Origin: Pleurodeles waltl
Lineage: Eukaryota; Chordata; Amphibia; Caudata; Salamandridae
Length of the DNA: 64,000 bases
Assembly: GCF_031143425.1 (NCBI RefSeq)
Contig: NC_090445.1
Coordinates: forward strand, 1,581,160,049 to 1,581,224,048
Direction of reading: 5' to 3'
Shown: in pieces, positions 35,346 through 43,760 of the stretch
How positions within the stretch are numbered: the first letter of the stretch is position 1
Layout of the letters: each line of letters opens with the position of its first letter
Notes under the pieces: model-generated
The model's input: only the letters and a program-made list of their open reading frames with translations
Told to the model about the DNA's origin: nothing
Database searches by the model: none
Position numbers and translations under genes: made by a program

Positions 35346-36149
35346 TTAGGGATTTACAGGATTGCCTAACAGGCAGAACTGGGGTGTGTGTGGGCAAGTA
35401 AATGTCGTGGTCTGACCCATCCTGATTACCATCCACTCCCAAAACTCACTTACTTGTGGACAGGACCACACCATATGAATAAAGTCGGCTTCGCCGACCC
35501 AACATGAATGTCCGACGAAGAAGATTAAAATGGTTGAGTCTGAACCAGGCATTGCTGGATACAGACCATACCAATTTGCAGATTGTAGCCCAGTCCACAT
35601 CTGTAAACGGACCCCTGACATCTGTCTCCCATACCTGCCTCACCCTGAGAAGGTCCCTGTTTGTATCTGACTTTTAAACCTTATAAAACAATGAAATAAG
35701 ATGTCATCCAGTCCCCAGTGTCAGCAGGGCACCCATCCACTCTGACACACGAGGTGCTGCAGGAAACAATGTCCACATAGTTCTAGCTACATCAGATATG
35801 CCCGTGTGTCCTCAAAGGATAGTAAGATGTCATTAGGATACAGGTCACCCACCACCTCACAGCCACCCTTGTGCCACGATTGAAATAACATAACCTCCGC
35901 CATCTGTCGAAATGGAGCCAGAATTCACAACAGGAGCTCTCTAGGGAATGAGGCCCTTCTGATCACTGCCGTCACCCCCCTCTGCCATACTGCCACATGC
36001 TGACAGACCACATAGAGAACGGTGGGAGGCGTGTTCAATCCAGCCATCAACAACACTGGCAGCTCCGCCCATGTCACCATATCTGTCACTAGAGCCTTCT
36101 CCCAGTTGGTGCTGTACCCCATCCATTTCACAGCATGTTGCATTTGCAA
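35346..36149 (-). pseudogene. L1-like ORF2 C-terminal region
   Basis: Frames at 35346-35643 carry D-F-I-H-M-V-W-S-C-P-Q-V-S-E-F-W, the Cys/His segment near the end of L1-type ORF2. The frame at 35925-36149 carries W-Q-R-G-V-T-A-V-I-R-R-A-S-F-P-R-E-L-L-L, a typical post-RT block. The segments lie in different frames with stops between them. The hAT-type insertion begins 84 bp beyond this stretch. Confidence 0.65.
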
Positions 36150-36224
36150 TACATTATAAGTACTCCAGGTTCGGAACCTTCAGCCTGCCTTCCTCATAGC
36201 CCCTCATTAGAGTTAGAAGTGCCA

Positions 36225-36741
36225 CTCGACTGCAGGGTCGGCTTTAGCTCTGGTGGCGCCTTGTGCAACAGTCTTTTTTGGCACCCTCCCACCCCATGAC
36301 CACCTCCTCGGATTCCTTCACCACTACCAGGCAAAAGTGCCCCTCATCTCTCCATAGCCACCCCTTCACATGCATTCCATTTTTGAAAGCACTTGTAAAG
36401 GCTGGCTTTACTAATCCACTGAGCTAGCCACATAAAACAGTTCTGTCCTTTACAGCAGGCACATTAACCCCCTGTGCTACTTTATATAGAGTCAAAACTA
36501 CCACTGGACAAAATTCCGATCCCTCTCTCTGGCAGGAGCATTAATCACAAGAGTTATCTTGGCATTTTAATTGCTTCCTGAAGGCTGGATGCACAAGGAA
36601 CATTTTGGTGCTTTTAAATTGTAAGTTTAGTAAGTTATTGCCAAACACAGCGCCCCCCTGAGGTCAGCGCCATCTCATCCAGGTTAGCACCCGGTGTGGC
36701 CACACCAGTCGCACCGTTCTAAAGCCGGCCCTGCTCATCTG
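36225..36741. mobile_element. hAT-type element inserted in L1-like LINE
   Basis: Perfect-looking ends CAGGGTCGGCTTTAG (from 36233) and CTAAAGCCGGCCCTG (to 36733) are 15-bp inverted repeats with one difference. The flanks CTCGACTG (36225-36232) and CTCATCTG (36734-36741) match at 6 of 8 positions, an eroded 8-bp duplication. The 501-bp interior has no coding frame. CAG/CTG ends and 8-bp duplication support hAT. Confidence 0.8.
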
Positions 36742-36759
36742 CGCTTCCCAGCCTATACG

Positions 36760-37106
36760 AGAGGTGGGGAGTGTATTAACTTGGCAAAACACTCCCGCAC
36801 GTAATAGGCACAATAAGTTCTGGATCGCGTATAGGCAACAGGGAAGAAAACTATTTTGGCCACTGTGATTCTATCCATAAGTGCTAGCGGGAGGGCCCAC
36901 AAGGGCCGCAAGGAGCATATCACTCAGTCAATATTATGGCTCAGTAGTTCTTTTTGTGTATGTGCCACCATAACCCCCAGGTAGCTAAAGTGAGCAGTCT
37001 TCCATCTCAGGGTCAGGTCTGGCACCTGTTCTATGGGCAACCCAGCCAATGTCACCAACGGGAAGAGCAATGATTTTCGTAGGTTATTTTTGCAGACACC
37101 CTAGTG
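36760..37106 (-). pseudogene. L1-like ORF2 post-catalytic RT segment left of the array
   Basis: With one frame choice the minus strand encodes S-L-L-F-P-L-V-T-L-A-G-L-P followed by L-R-W-K-T-A-H-F-S-Y-L-G-V. This corresponds to the RT region after the catalytic Asp pair, in which K-S-x-x-F-P and Y-L-G blocks are expected. It shows that the LINE continues on the far side of the satellite array. Confidence 0.6.
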
Positions 37107-37308
37107 AAGCAAAACACATACGCTGTGGGATAGCGTAACTGGATAACGGAATGCGGAACCAATCAAACATTCACCCCCAGTCACAGATCTGGGTTTAATC
37201 CATCCATTATTTTGCTCACCATGCCACCCCAGTTTGAACCCAGCCATATGCAAATCAGTCTTGACCCTGTTCCTCATGGGAACAGTCCAGCCCGAACTGC
37301 CAGGCCAG

Positions 37309-37380
37309 GTTCTCCCTGGACCGGAAACAAGTATCCTGGGACCGGTTTCGGGGTTTCACCCCTCATCAGCCAGGCTAGCT
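37309..37380 (-). ncRNA. Hammerhead ribozyme, unit 1
   Basis: On the minus strand: CTGATGAG (37369-37362), stem II GGG-TGAAA-CCC, GAAA within CGAAAC (37350-37345), then stem III formed by ACCGG pairing with CCGGT around a 17-base loop, ending at a GUC-type cleavage site (C at 37319). Stem I, between CCTGG before the first box and CAGGG after the cleavage site, is imperfect. All core residues of a type I hammerhead are present. In the newt satellite the ribozyme cuts multimeric transcripts to unit length. Activity here is inferred. Confidence 0.8.
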
Positions 37381-37654
37381 TGAATCCAGTGGCACAGTGA
37401 GCCCGGGACCCACGTCTGGGCATACCCGGCGCACTTAGGGCGGCAAAAGCAAAGCAAAACACATACGCTGTGGGATAGCGTAACTGGATGGACGGAATGC
37501 GGAACCAATCAAACATTCACCCCCAGTCACAGATCTGGGTTTAATCCATCCATTATTTTGCTCACCATGCCACCCCAGTTTGAACCCAGCCATATGCAAA
37601 TCAGTCTTGACCCTGTTCCTCATGGGAACAGTCCAGCCCGAACTGCCAGGCCAG

Positions 37655-37726
37655 GTTCTCCCTGGACCGGAAACAAGCATCCTGGGACCGGTTTCGGGGT
37701 TTCACCCCTCATCAGCCAGGCTAGCT
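37655..37726 (-). ncRNA. Hammerhead ribozyme, unit 2
   Basis: Same core as unit 1: CTGATGAG at 37715-37708, GAAA box, stem II and stem III intact, with a GUC-type site. A T-to-C transition in the stem III loop region is the only difference noticed. Confidence 0.8.
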
Positions 37727-38000
37727 TGAATCCAGTGGCACAGTGAGCCCGGGACCCACGTCTGGGCATACCCGGCGCACTTAGGGCGGCAAAAGCAAAG
37801 CAAAACACATACGCTGTGGGATAGTGTAAGTGGATGGACGGAATGCGGAACCAATCAAACATTCACCCCCAGTCACAGATCTGGGTTTAATCCATCCATT
37901 ATTTTGCTCACCATGCCACCCCAGTTTGAACCCAGCCATATGCAAATCAGTCTTGACCCTGTTCCTCATGGGAACAGTCCAGCCCAAACTGCCCGGCCTG

Positions 38001-38072
38001 GTTCTCCCTGAACCGGAAACAAGCATCCTGGGACCGGTTTCGGGGTTTCACCCCTCATCAGCCAGGCTAGCT
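38001..38072 (-). ncRNA. Hammerhead ribozyme, unit 3
   Basis: CTGATGAG at 38061-38054 with intact stem II, GAAA and stem III. The cleavage triplet reads GUU here in place of GUC (plus strand CTGAACCGG at about 38009-38017), which remains a permissible UH site. Confidence 0.78.
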
Positions 38073-38346
38073 TGAATCCAGTGGCACAGTGAGCCCGGGA
38101 CCCACGTCTGGGCATACCCGGTGCACTTAGGGCGGCAAAAGCAAAGCAAAACACATACGCTGTGGGATAGCGTAACTGGATGGACGGAATGCGGAACCAA
38201 TCAAACATTCACCCCCAGTCACAGATCTGGGTTTAATCCATCCATTATTTTGCTCACCATGACACCCCAGTTTGAACCCAGCCATATGCAAATCAGTCTT
38301 GACCCTGTTCCTCATGGGAACAGTCCAGCCCGAACTGCCAGGCCAG

Positions 38347-38418
38347 GTTCTCCCTGGACCGGAAACAAGCATCCTGGGACCGGTTTCGGGGTTTCACCCC
38401 TCATCAGCCAGGCTAGCT
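38347..38418 (-). ncRNA. Hammerhead ribozyme, unit 4
   Basis: CTGATGAG at 38407-38400 with the GAAA box, stems II and III and a GUC-type site as in units 1 and 2. The truncated fifth unit does not reach this region. Confidence 0.8.
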
Positions 38419-38619
38419 TGAATCCAGTGGCACAGTGAGCCCGGGACCCACGTCTGGGCATACCCGGCGCACTTAGGGCGGCAAAAGCAAATCAAAACAC
38501 ATACGCTGTGGGATAGCGTAACTGGATGGACGGAATGCGGAACCAATCAAACATTCACCCCCAGTCACAGATCTGGGTTTAATCCATCCATTATTTTGCT
38601 CACCATGCCACCCCAGTGA

Positions 38620-39660
38620 CCTATAGGTAAAACAGCACATTATTAGCAGGGAGATGACGTGTCTAGTGTGATCCAACTCTATTCTCCACTAATGCATAAC
38701 CCGGTATACTCGTACTGCCAGTGGCTCCATCACCAAGGCAAACAGTAGTGGAGATATAGGGTACCCCTGCCAAGTGCCACACTCTATGTACCAACACTGG
38801 CCCACTCTCACGCAAGCATGTGGGCTAGTGTAGAACAGAGGAATCCAGGATCTAAATTGGGAGTCGATACTCATGCCCTTCATCACCCCCTGTAAGTATC
38901 CACAGTCAACCATGTCAAAGTACTCCTCAATTTTAATAGAAACCTGTGCCATTTTCTCAGCACTGTCCATGACCTCGTGAAGCTCATGTGTAAGCGGCCA
39001 CAAATTCATAATTGTGCTACATCTTGGAATAAAGTCCTACTAGACCACATGCGCCACCCACCACTGGGCATAGTCAGTTGTCCAAAAGCTTACAGAGAAT
39101 CATTATGTCGGAGTTTATCATTATAAGGGGACAATACGAGGCAAGGTCGGAGCTGTCCCCTCCTGGCTGCGGCATCATGCATATAAGTCCTTCGCATATG
39201 CTCGGCAGGAGCAGCCCCAACTCTCTAGCCTCTAAAAATACCTAACAAATGTTGAGTCAGCACTGAGGCAACCCCCTGAGAACATTCTGCCGGGAACCTG
39301 GCCCTCTGGGGGCCTTTTTCATAGGTAGCATTGTCACTCTCGTGCAAAGCTCTTCCACCATGATATATCCTTCTAAATCTGTCCTTGCCAAATCCACCAA
39401 CCAGGATATGTCCATCAAAGCCAGAAATGCATGGATCCTGCCAAATGAGAAATGGGAGCACGACCTATACACTTCTTCCAAGCAACTCTGGAATTTTGCC
39501 ACTACTGCCTCTTGAGAGGCCACCATAGTACTGTTCAGGTTTAGGACAGGAGGCGAGCTATGCTCTCTATGGAGCAACCAGGTCAAGAGCCTGCCTGATT
39601 TATCTCCTTCCTGATGAAGTCTGCCTATATTGTTTGAGTGTGAAGGCATCATGCCTGTCC
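38620..39660 (-). pseudogene. L1-like ORF2 reverse transcriptase remnant
   Basis: Reading down the minus strand: K-K-A-P-R-G-P-G-S (39270-39350, the fingers G-P-D-G motif altered), then after a gap E-E-Y-F-D-M-V-D-C-G-Y-L-Q-G-V (the F-D first catalytic site is present), W-Q-G-Y-P-I-S-P-L-L-F-A-L and M-E-P-L-A-V-R-V. The second catalytic motif, expected as Y-A-D-D, is at 38639-38647 and translates P-A-N-N, so both aspartates are lost. The satellite array begins about 22 bp further on. The frames contain stops, so the protein is dead. Confidence 0.75.
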
Positions 39661-40182
39661 CAAGTTGGCGCTAAATACTGACAGACCTGCTACTCCTCCC
39701 TTTGGCACACCAGGCAACTCAATTCCCGATTTTGCAATACTGCCAACTTGCCCTACTTAACGTGTATCTCTCATTGCAACTGCCTGCATACTACACAAAT
39801 GAAGCCCACATGTTGGCCCCTCATTATGGCTTTCATAGCGTCCCATTCGATGGCCTGAGGACCACTTGAACCCCAGTTAGATTGCAAATAGTCAGGTAAG
39901 GTTTGGAATAGAGTTTCTCTGCCCATCACATCTGTCAAAATGTTGCTCAGGAAACACCAGTGCCGCATTCAAGTCCCTCCCACACCCCAAGCTAAGGCAC
40001 AGAGCACCAAGGAGTGATCAGAATAGAAACAAGCTAAATGGGTCCCTCCCGACAGAAAATCCAGGGGAAGACCTACAGTCAGCACCCTATCTAGTCTATT
40101 AAATGCTCTATGTATAGAAAAGTGGCAGATAAAGGCTTTATCAAATGGCCTATGAGTTCTCTATGCATCCAACAACCCCAAG

Positions 40183-40800
40183 TTAGACATCACCTCCCAC
40201 AGTGAGAAGGTAAACCCTGGTTTCATATCCTGTCCAGGGGGCTGATGATCCCGCTTCCCATCCAAAAACACAGTTAAAAGAGCCCAACCAAATTAGCGGG
40301 CCATCTAATTTTGAACCAATCACGTCTTGCACCCTATAATAAAAGTGAGGATCCTCAATGTTGGTCACATATAAGTTAAGCAAGAAAGTGGCCTTATTGT
40401 CCAACTTTCCCTGCAGAAATACGTACTTCCCCTCCTCATCCGCCTCCATGTATGTGGGTGCAAATGGGGTCCCCAGATTCACTCATTCCGAGAATCCCCT
40501 AGCGTAGATTAAATAGGGAGGCATGACACTGTTGTCCTTTCCATTTTCTTGCCATCTTATCCAATTCTGTGTCGTTAAGATGAGTTTCCTGGAGACATGC
40601 AAAGTTGACTCTGTGGCACTTCAAGAAGGACAATACACTGTATCGCTTAACATATGTACCCCGGCCGTGGATATTCCAGGTAAGTATCTTGAAGTTACCC
40701 TCCCATGTAAATCTGAATCCCAGTACAGTGAGGATCTGTCCCCCCCACTGCTGGGAAATAACAGGGCGTGATGAGCCCTCCCCATTGCAAAATGGTCTGA
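40183..40800 (-). pseudogene. L1-like ORF2 endonuclease remnant
   Basis: The frame at 40499-40906 contains I-L-T-W-N-I-H-G-R-G followed by C-L-Q-E-T-H-L-N-D-T-E, the N and Q-E-T-H active-site motifs of an APE-type LINE endonuclease. The next frame (40183-40482) has L-N-L-Y-V-T-N-I-E-D-P and W-L-G-S-F-N, a degraded version of the G-D-F-N motif in which G-D reads G-S. It is broken by at least one frameshift between the two blocks. Confidence 0.7.
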
Positions 40801-41112
40801 GAGGCCCGGGGGCACCCACAGCTGTCTTTTCCATTGCTTCGCAAAGCATTCTGCACAGGAGTCCTCCACTGTCCCCAGATCCCTCAGAAAGCAGAGATTG
40901 TTGCATCGGAAGCAGCCCTCAGCGTCCTCCACCCAGGCCTCCAATTCTCTGATGACCATCGTCAGCTTGGCCATTTGTTGTTTTAGTGTAGATACTTCTC
41001 CCTGCAAAGTCTCTATATTAATCTCTGCATGTGTTACTTTTTTGGCCACCTTCCTCAAGTCAGGGTGGAGCAAGTTTACATCTATGGAGACTGTCCCGAT
41101 CTTATGCTCCAA
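40621..41112 (-). pseudogene. L1-like ORF1 remnant (coiled coil)
   Basis: This 163-residue frame starts with a clear heptad region, residues 12-60 (D-L-R-K-V-A-K-K-V-T-H-A-E, then E-V-S-T-L-K-Q-Q-M-A-K-L), typical of the trimerising coiled coil of L1 ORF1. It continues into E-A-W-V-E-D-A-E-G and R-C-N-N-L-C-F-L, the start of the RNA-binding region. After about residue 95 the frame departs from an ORF1-like pattern, indicating a frameshift or deletion; the RRM-like and C-terminal domains are largely lost. Confidence 0.7.
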
Positions 41113-42650
41113 AGCTGTGAAGGAACCTTGAATGGCTCAGATCTAGAATCTCCCCCACCCTGCCTGACCAAATGCTGCATCGACTGCAAGAGTGGCAATC
41201 TGTGTAATGGTGTTGGCAGATGATGTCTTTGGCTGCCTGTCCTTGCCCATTCTGCCGCAGCCACACCCGTCGGTGCATTCCTTTCATAAGTTGACATTCT
41301 CACCCAGAGGGTCTGCAGATATCCAGCAATGCAGACCAGGGGTCTCCCAGGTACTCTCCACTCGCCACCACTGCCAGAGGATTATTGCAAAGCGCTGTAT
41401 GCCCCTACCACTCCCCAGCCTTGGGACTGCCACCCAGGATGGACTCACCAGAGGCCCCATGGACATTCTCAGGGCTCCTGTAGTCCACCAACCAGACTCC
41501 TAGGTGCAGACTCCTAGGTAACTCCCAGATGTCCACCTGGGGAGAGGCAACCCACCTCCTGGGCCCCAGACAGGGCCTACATATCTCCGGTTGTCAGGCT
41601 GTTGCGCGCACCGCAGTGCTCTTCAGTGTCCACTGGCAATCCTCCACACATAGTGCACCGTGGGACCCCTCAGTGGGACTGGCAGCCGTCTCACTTCCCC
41701 AGGAGGCCTCGGTGTCGGCAGCCGCCATCTCCCCACAAGCAGCACCCCGTAGCAATGCACACGGCCGGGCGACCGCGGTCAATCAAGGGCACAACAGCAA
41801 GGCAGAGAGCTGGCCATGAAGGATCAGGGGCTCCACTTGGGCATTGGACCAGCTCCTGCTCTGTCTGTGCTGTAACGGCGCGGTGCATCTCACGGCTGGG
41901 CCTTCGCACGCAGTTGATCCAGTGGCAATAACTCAGACCACACCAGTAACACAGTCTGGGCATAAGAGCCCCTTACTTGGTCCGTCCTGTTTATTTATCA
42001 CCTCCAGCCATTTAGACAGAGGAAGTCCTCTCTTGGCATCCGGGTCAGCCAGGTATGACCACTCCCTGGTGTGACCACTAGACCACAGCATGCCATTACA
42101 ACTGCTTCATGGGCCCACTGTTGTCTGCACCGCAACTTTGTGGCCTCCAAATAACCTCAGTCAGCAGTGCCCCAAGTCGGCAGCGCCGTCTCAGCACATG
42201 TGGCACCAGATGTAGTCCATGTGGCCTGGTGACCACATTTGTTCAAGGACACAGCTGCAAAACAAGGAACTGTCCCGGAAGGATCGGGGGCCCGGTCAGG
42301 ACTTTGAGGCTGTTCCTGCTCTTACCCCACCTGGACTGCCTGCTGCCGTCCTCACTGCAACCTCGTGGCCCCAAAATCCTACACTCAACAGGGCCCATGC
42401 ACAGCTGCACCTCCAGGTGACGATCTCGCTTCCAGCCTGGGACCGGTTCAAAAGAGTGTTTATGACGCTGCCAAAACCAGCCAGGCAGTTGAATCGAAAA
42501 GGCCGCAGCTCCAACGCAATCAGGCAGCTGCGGCTACACTTGCGATTGTACTCAAACACAGGATCATGCAGGATATTAGTTGGGCCTGTGAGGAGAAGGG
42601 CGAATTACGTACTGTCGGCCATCTTGCCAGGCCATGCCCCTCCCTGTCCT
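41113..42650 (-). other. GC-rich 5' UTR of the L1-like LINE
   Basis: Sequence between ORF1 and the element start. It is GC-rich and CpG-bearing. Two segments (near 41800-41870 and 42250-42330) share the words GGATC, GGGC and GCTCCTGCTCT/GTTCCTGCTCT in the same order, so an old internal duplication of ~460 bp is possible. Overlapping frames on both strands are compositional. Confidence 0.5.
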
Positions 42651-43604
42651 TCTAAGTCATACTTCTGTAGCCTGTAGCACCCAGTCACACACACAATCTT
42701 TGTCACCTTCTGTATCCTTGGCATATGTAGGAGTGTCAAATATGGGGGGGGGGGGGTGCCATAATGAAGTCTGTGTATTCTTGATCCCACTTCATGAATC
42801 TTTAATGCACCAAAGACTCCCTGCCACCTTATCCAATCTTTCATGTGATTTATCACCCAAACTTTCTTTTTTGTCACAGTTTTCCTATCCTTCCCTTCCT
42901 CTTTTTTGTTTTTCTTTCTCTTGCACTGAGTCAAATTTTGATATGGAAAAGTGCCAGTTTAAAAAAATATAACACCACCTGCAACCACAAGCTCATATTA
43001 AGTACTGCAGACTCAGTGGTCAGAGCATGCGTGGACATGATGTAGAAGTAGGGCCATTTGTACACCTATGCCCGCCCACTTCATGTACCTTTAATTAGTG
43101 TGACAGTGCAATCCAGGAGAAATTCTAGTTCTGAGATTTCCTCTGCTCTGGGCTGTTAGTTTCGGCAGGGTGAGAGTGCTTGTACATGCTCACTCTTAGA
43201 TTACTAAAATCAGAGATTTTTTGTGGGCTGGCCTACCAAATAGTAGTATGAACATGCATGTTTATGATGAGAACGCAAATACCTGGGGCAAGGAGAGGTA
43301 CAGGAGTTTGTTTAATTTAGTTTAACTTGAATTGTTGTCCCGCTAAACCAGCGGAGGGCATACAATCTGTATGTCAGCAGGGGCATTGAACAGATAACAT
43401 TATTAGGACATGATGACTAAAGTTTTTTTTCCAATTTCAAATGGCTTGTTGCACTTATACTAAGACCATGGTTGGTAAAGAATCACAAGTATTGGCAGGG
43501 TTGAGTCTGTAACATTGTTTTATGAAGAGGTTTAGTTATTGTCAGAGCCACTGGAATTATGCGGCAGGGAAGGACTAAATTATGCTGAATAGTTAAAAAA
43601 CTTA
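42651..43604. other. Intergenic with 13-base G run
   Basis: The plus strand carries a G run at 42744-42756. Otherwise nothing recognised. Confidence 0.45.
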
Positions 43605-43760
43605 GGCCTACATTTATACTTTTTTAGCGCTGCATTTGCGTAATTTTCTGATGCAAAAGCAGCGCAAACTGTCAAAATATAATTGTATTTTGTAAATTTG
43701 CGCCGCTTTTGTTTAAAAAAATGACGCATATGCGGCGCTAAAAAAGTATAAATATGGGTC
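43605..43760. mobile_element. Short palindromic MITE
   Basis: The left end GGCCTACATTTATACTTTTT and the reverse complement of the right end, GACCCATATTTATACTTTTT, continue inward as complementary arms (TAGCGC... both sides), so the whole 156 bp can fold into one hairpin. TTA (43602-43604) and GTA (43761-43763) flank it, an imperfect 3-bp duplication. Probably PIF/Harbinger-type by end sequence. Confidence 0.65.

Larger units (their letters stand above)
37248..38293 (-). promoter_or_regulatory. Octamer motifs (ATTTGCAT), one per full unit
   Basis: ATGCAAAT on the plus strand occurs at 37248-37255, 37594-37601, 37940-37947 and 38286-38293, exactly one per full unit. The octamer is a distal element of vertebrate snRNA promoters and is reported for newt satellite 2. 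On the minus strand it lies downstream of its own unit's ribozyme, so it would drive transcription into the next unit. A proximal element was not identified with certainty. Confidence 0.6.
37107..38617 (-). repeat. 346-bp tandem array, satellite-2-like, with hammerhead ribozymes
   Basis: Four full units begin at 37111, 37456, 37802 and 38148 (spacing 345, 346, 346) and a fifth, starting at 38494, is cut off after about 123 bp. Units are nearly identical, differing at roughly a dozen sites by eye. Each full unit carries on the minus strand a hammerhead core (CTGATGAG, a GGG/CCC stem, CGAAAC) and an ATTTGCAT octamer. Newt satellite 2 is known as a ~330-bp transcribed repeat with a self-cleaving hammerhead and an snRNA-like promoter that includes an octamer; the match in size and motifs suggests homology. 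Open frames that recur on both strands of each unit are repeat by-products. The array lies within the L1-like ORF2, on the same strand. Confidence 0.9.
34915..42650 (-). mobile_element. L1-like LINE, near full length, with two later insertions
   Basis: On the minus strand the element starts near 42630 (AAGATGGCCGACAG), runs through a GC-rich 5' UTR, ORF1 (about 40621-41112), ORF2 endonuclease (40183-40800), RT (38620-39660), post-RT region and C-terminus (35346-35643), and ends with AATAAAGG followed by an A-rich tail at 34917-34940. A hAT-type element (36233-36733) and a hammerhead satellite array (37107-38617) interrupt it; removing them leaves about 5.7 kb, a normal LINE length. Both ORFs carry many stops and frameshifts. 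Family placement in the L1/Tx1 group rests on the ORF1 coiled coil, the endonuclease start and the C-terminal Cys/His motif. Confidence 0.8.

Noticed and set aside
37212..38438. Recurring 60-105 codon frames on both strands
   Set aside because: They recur at exact 346-bp spacing and follow the satellite unit; no start context or domain.
37107..38617. CRISPR-like array
   Set aside because: Direct repeats without unique spacers, 346-bp period and a eukaryotic repeat context.
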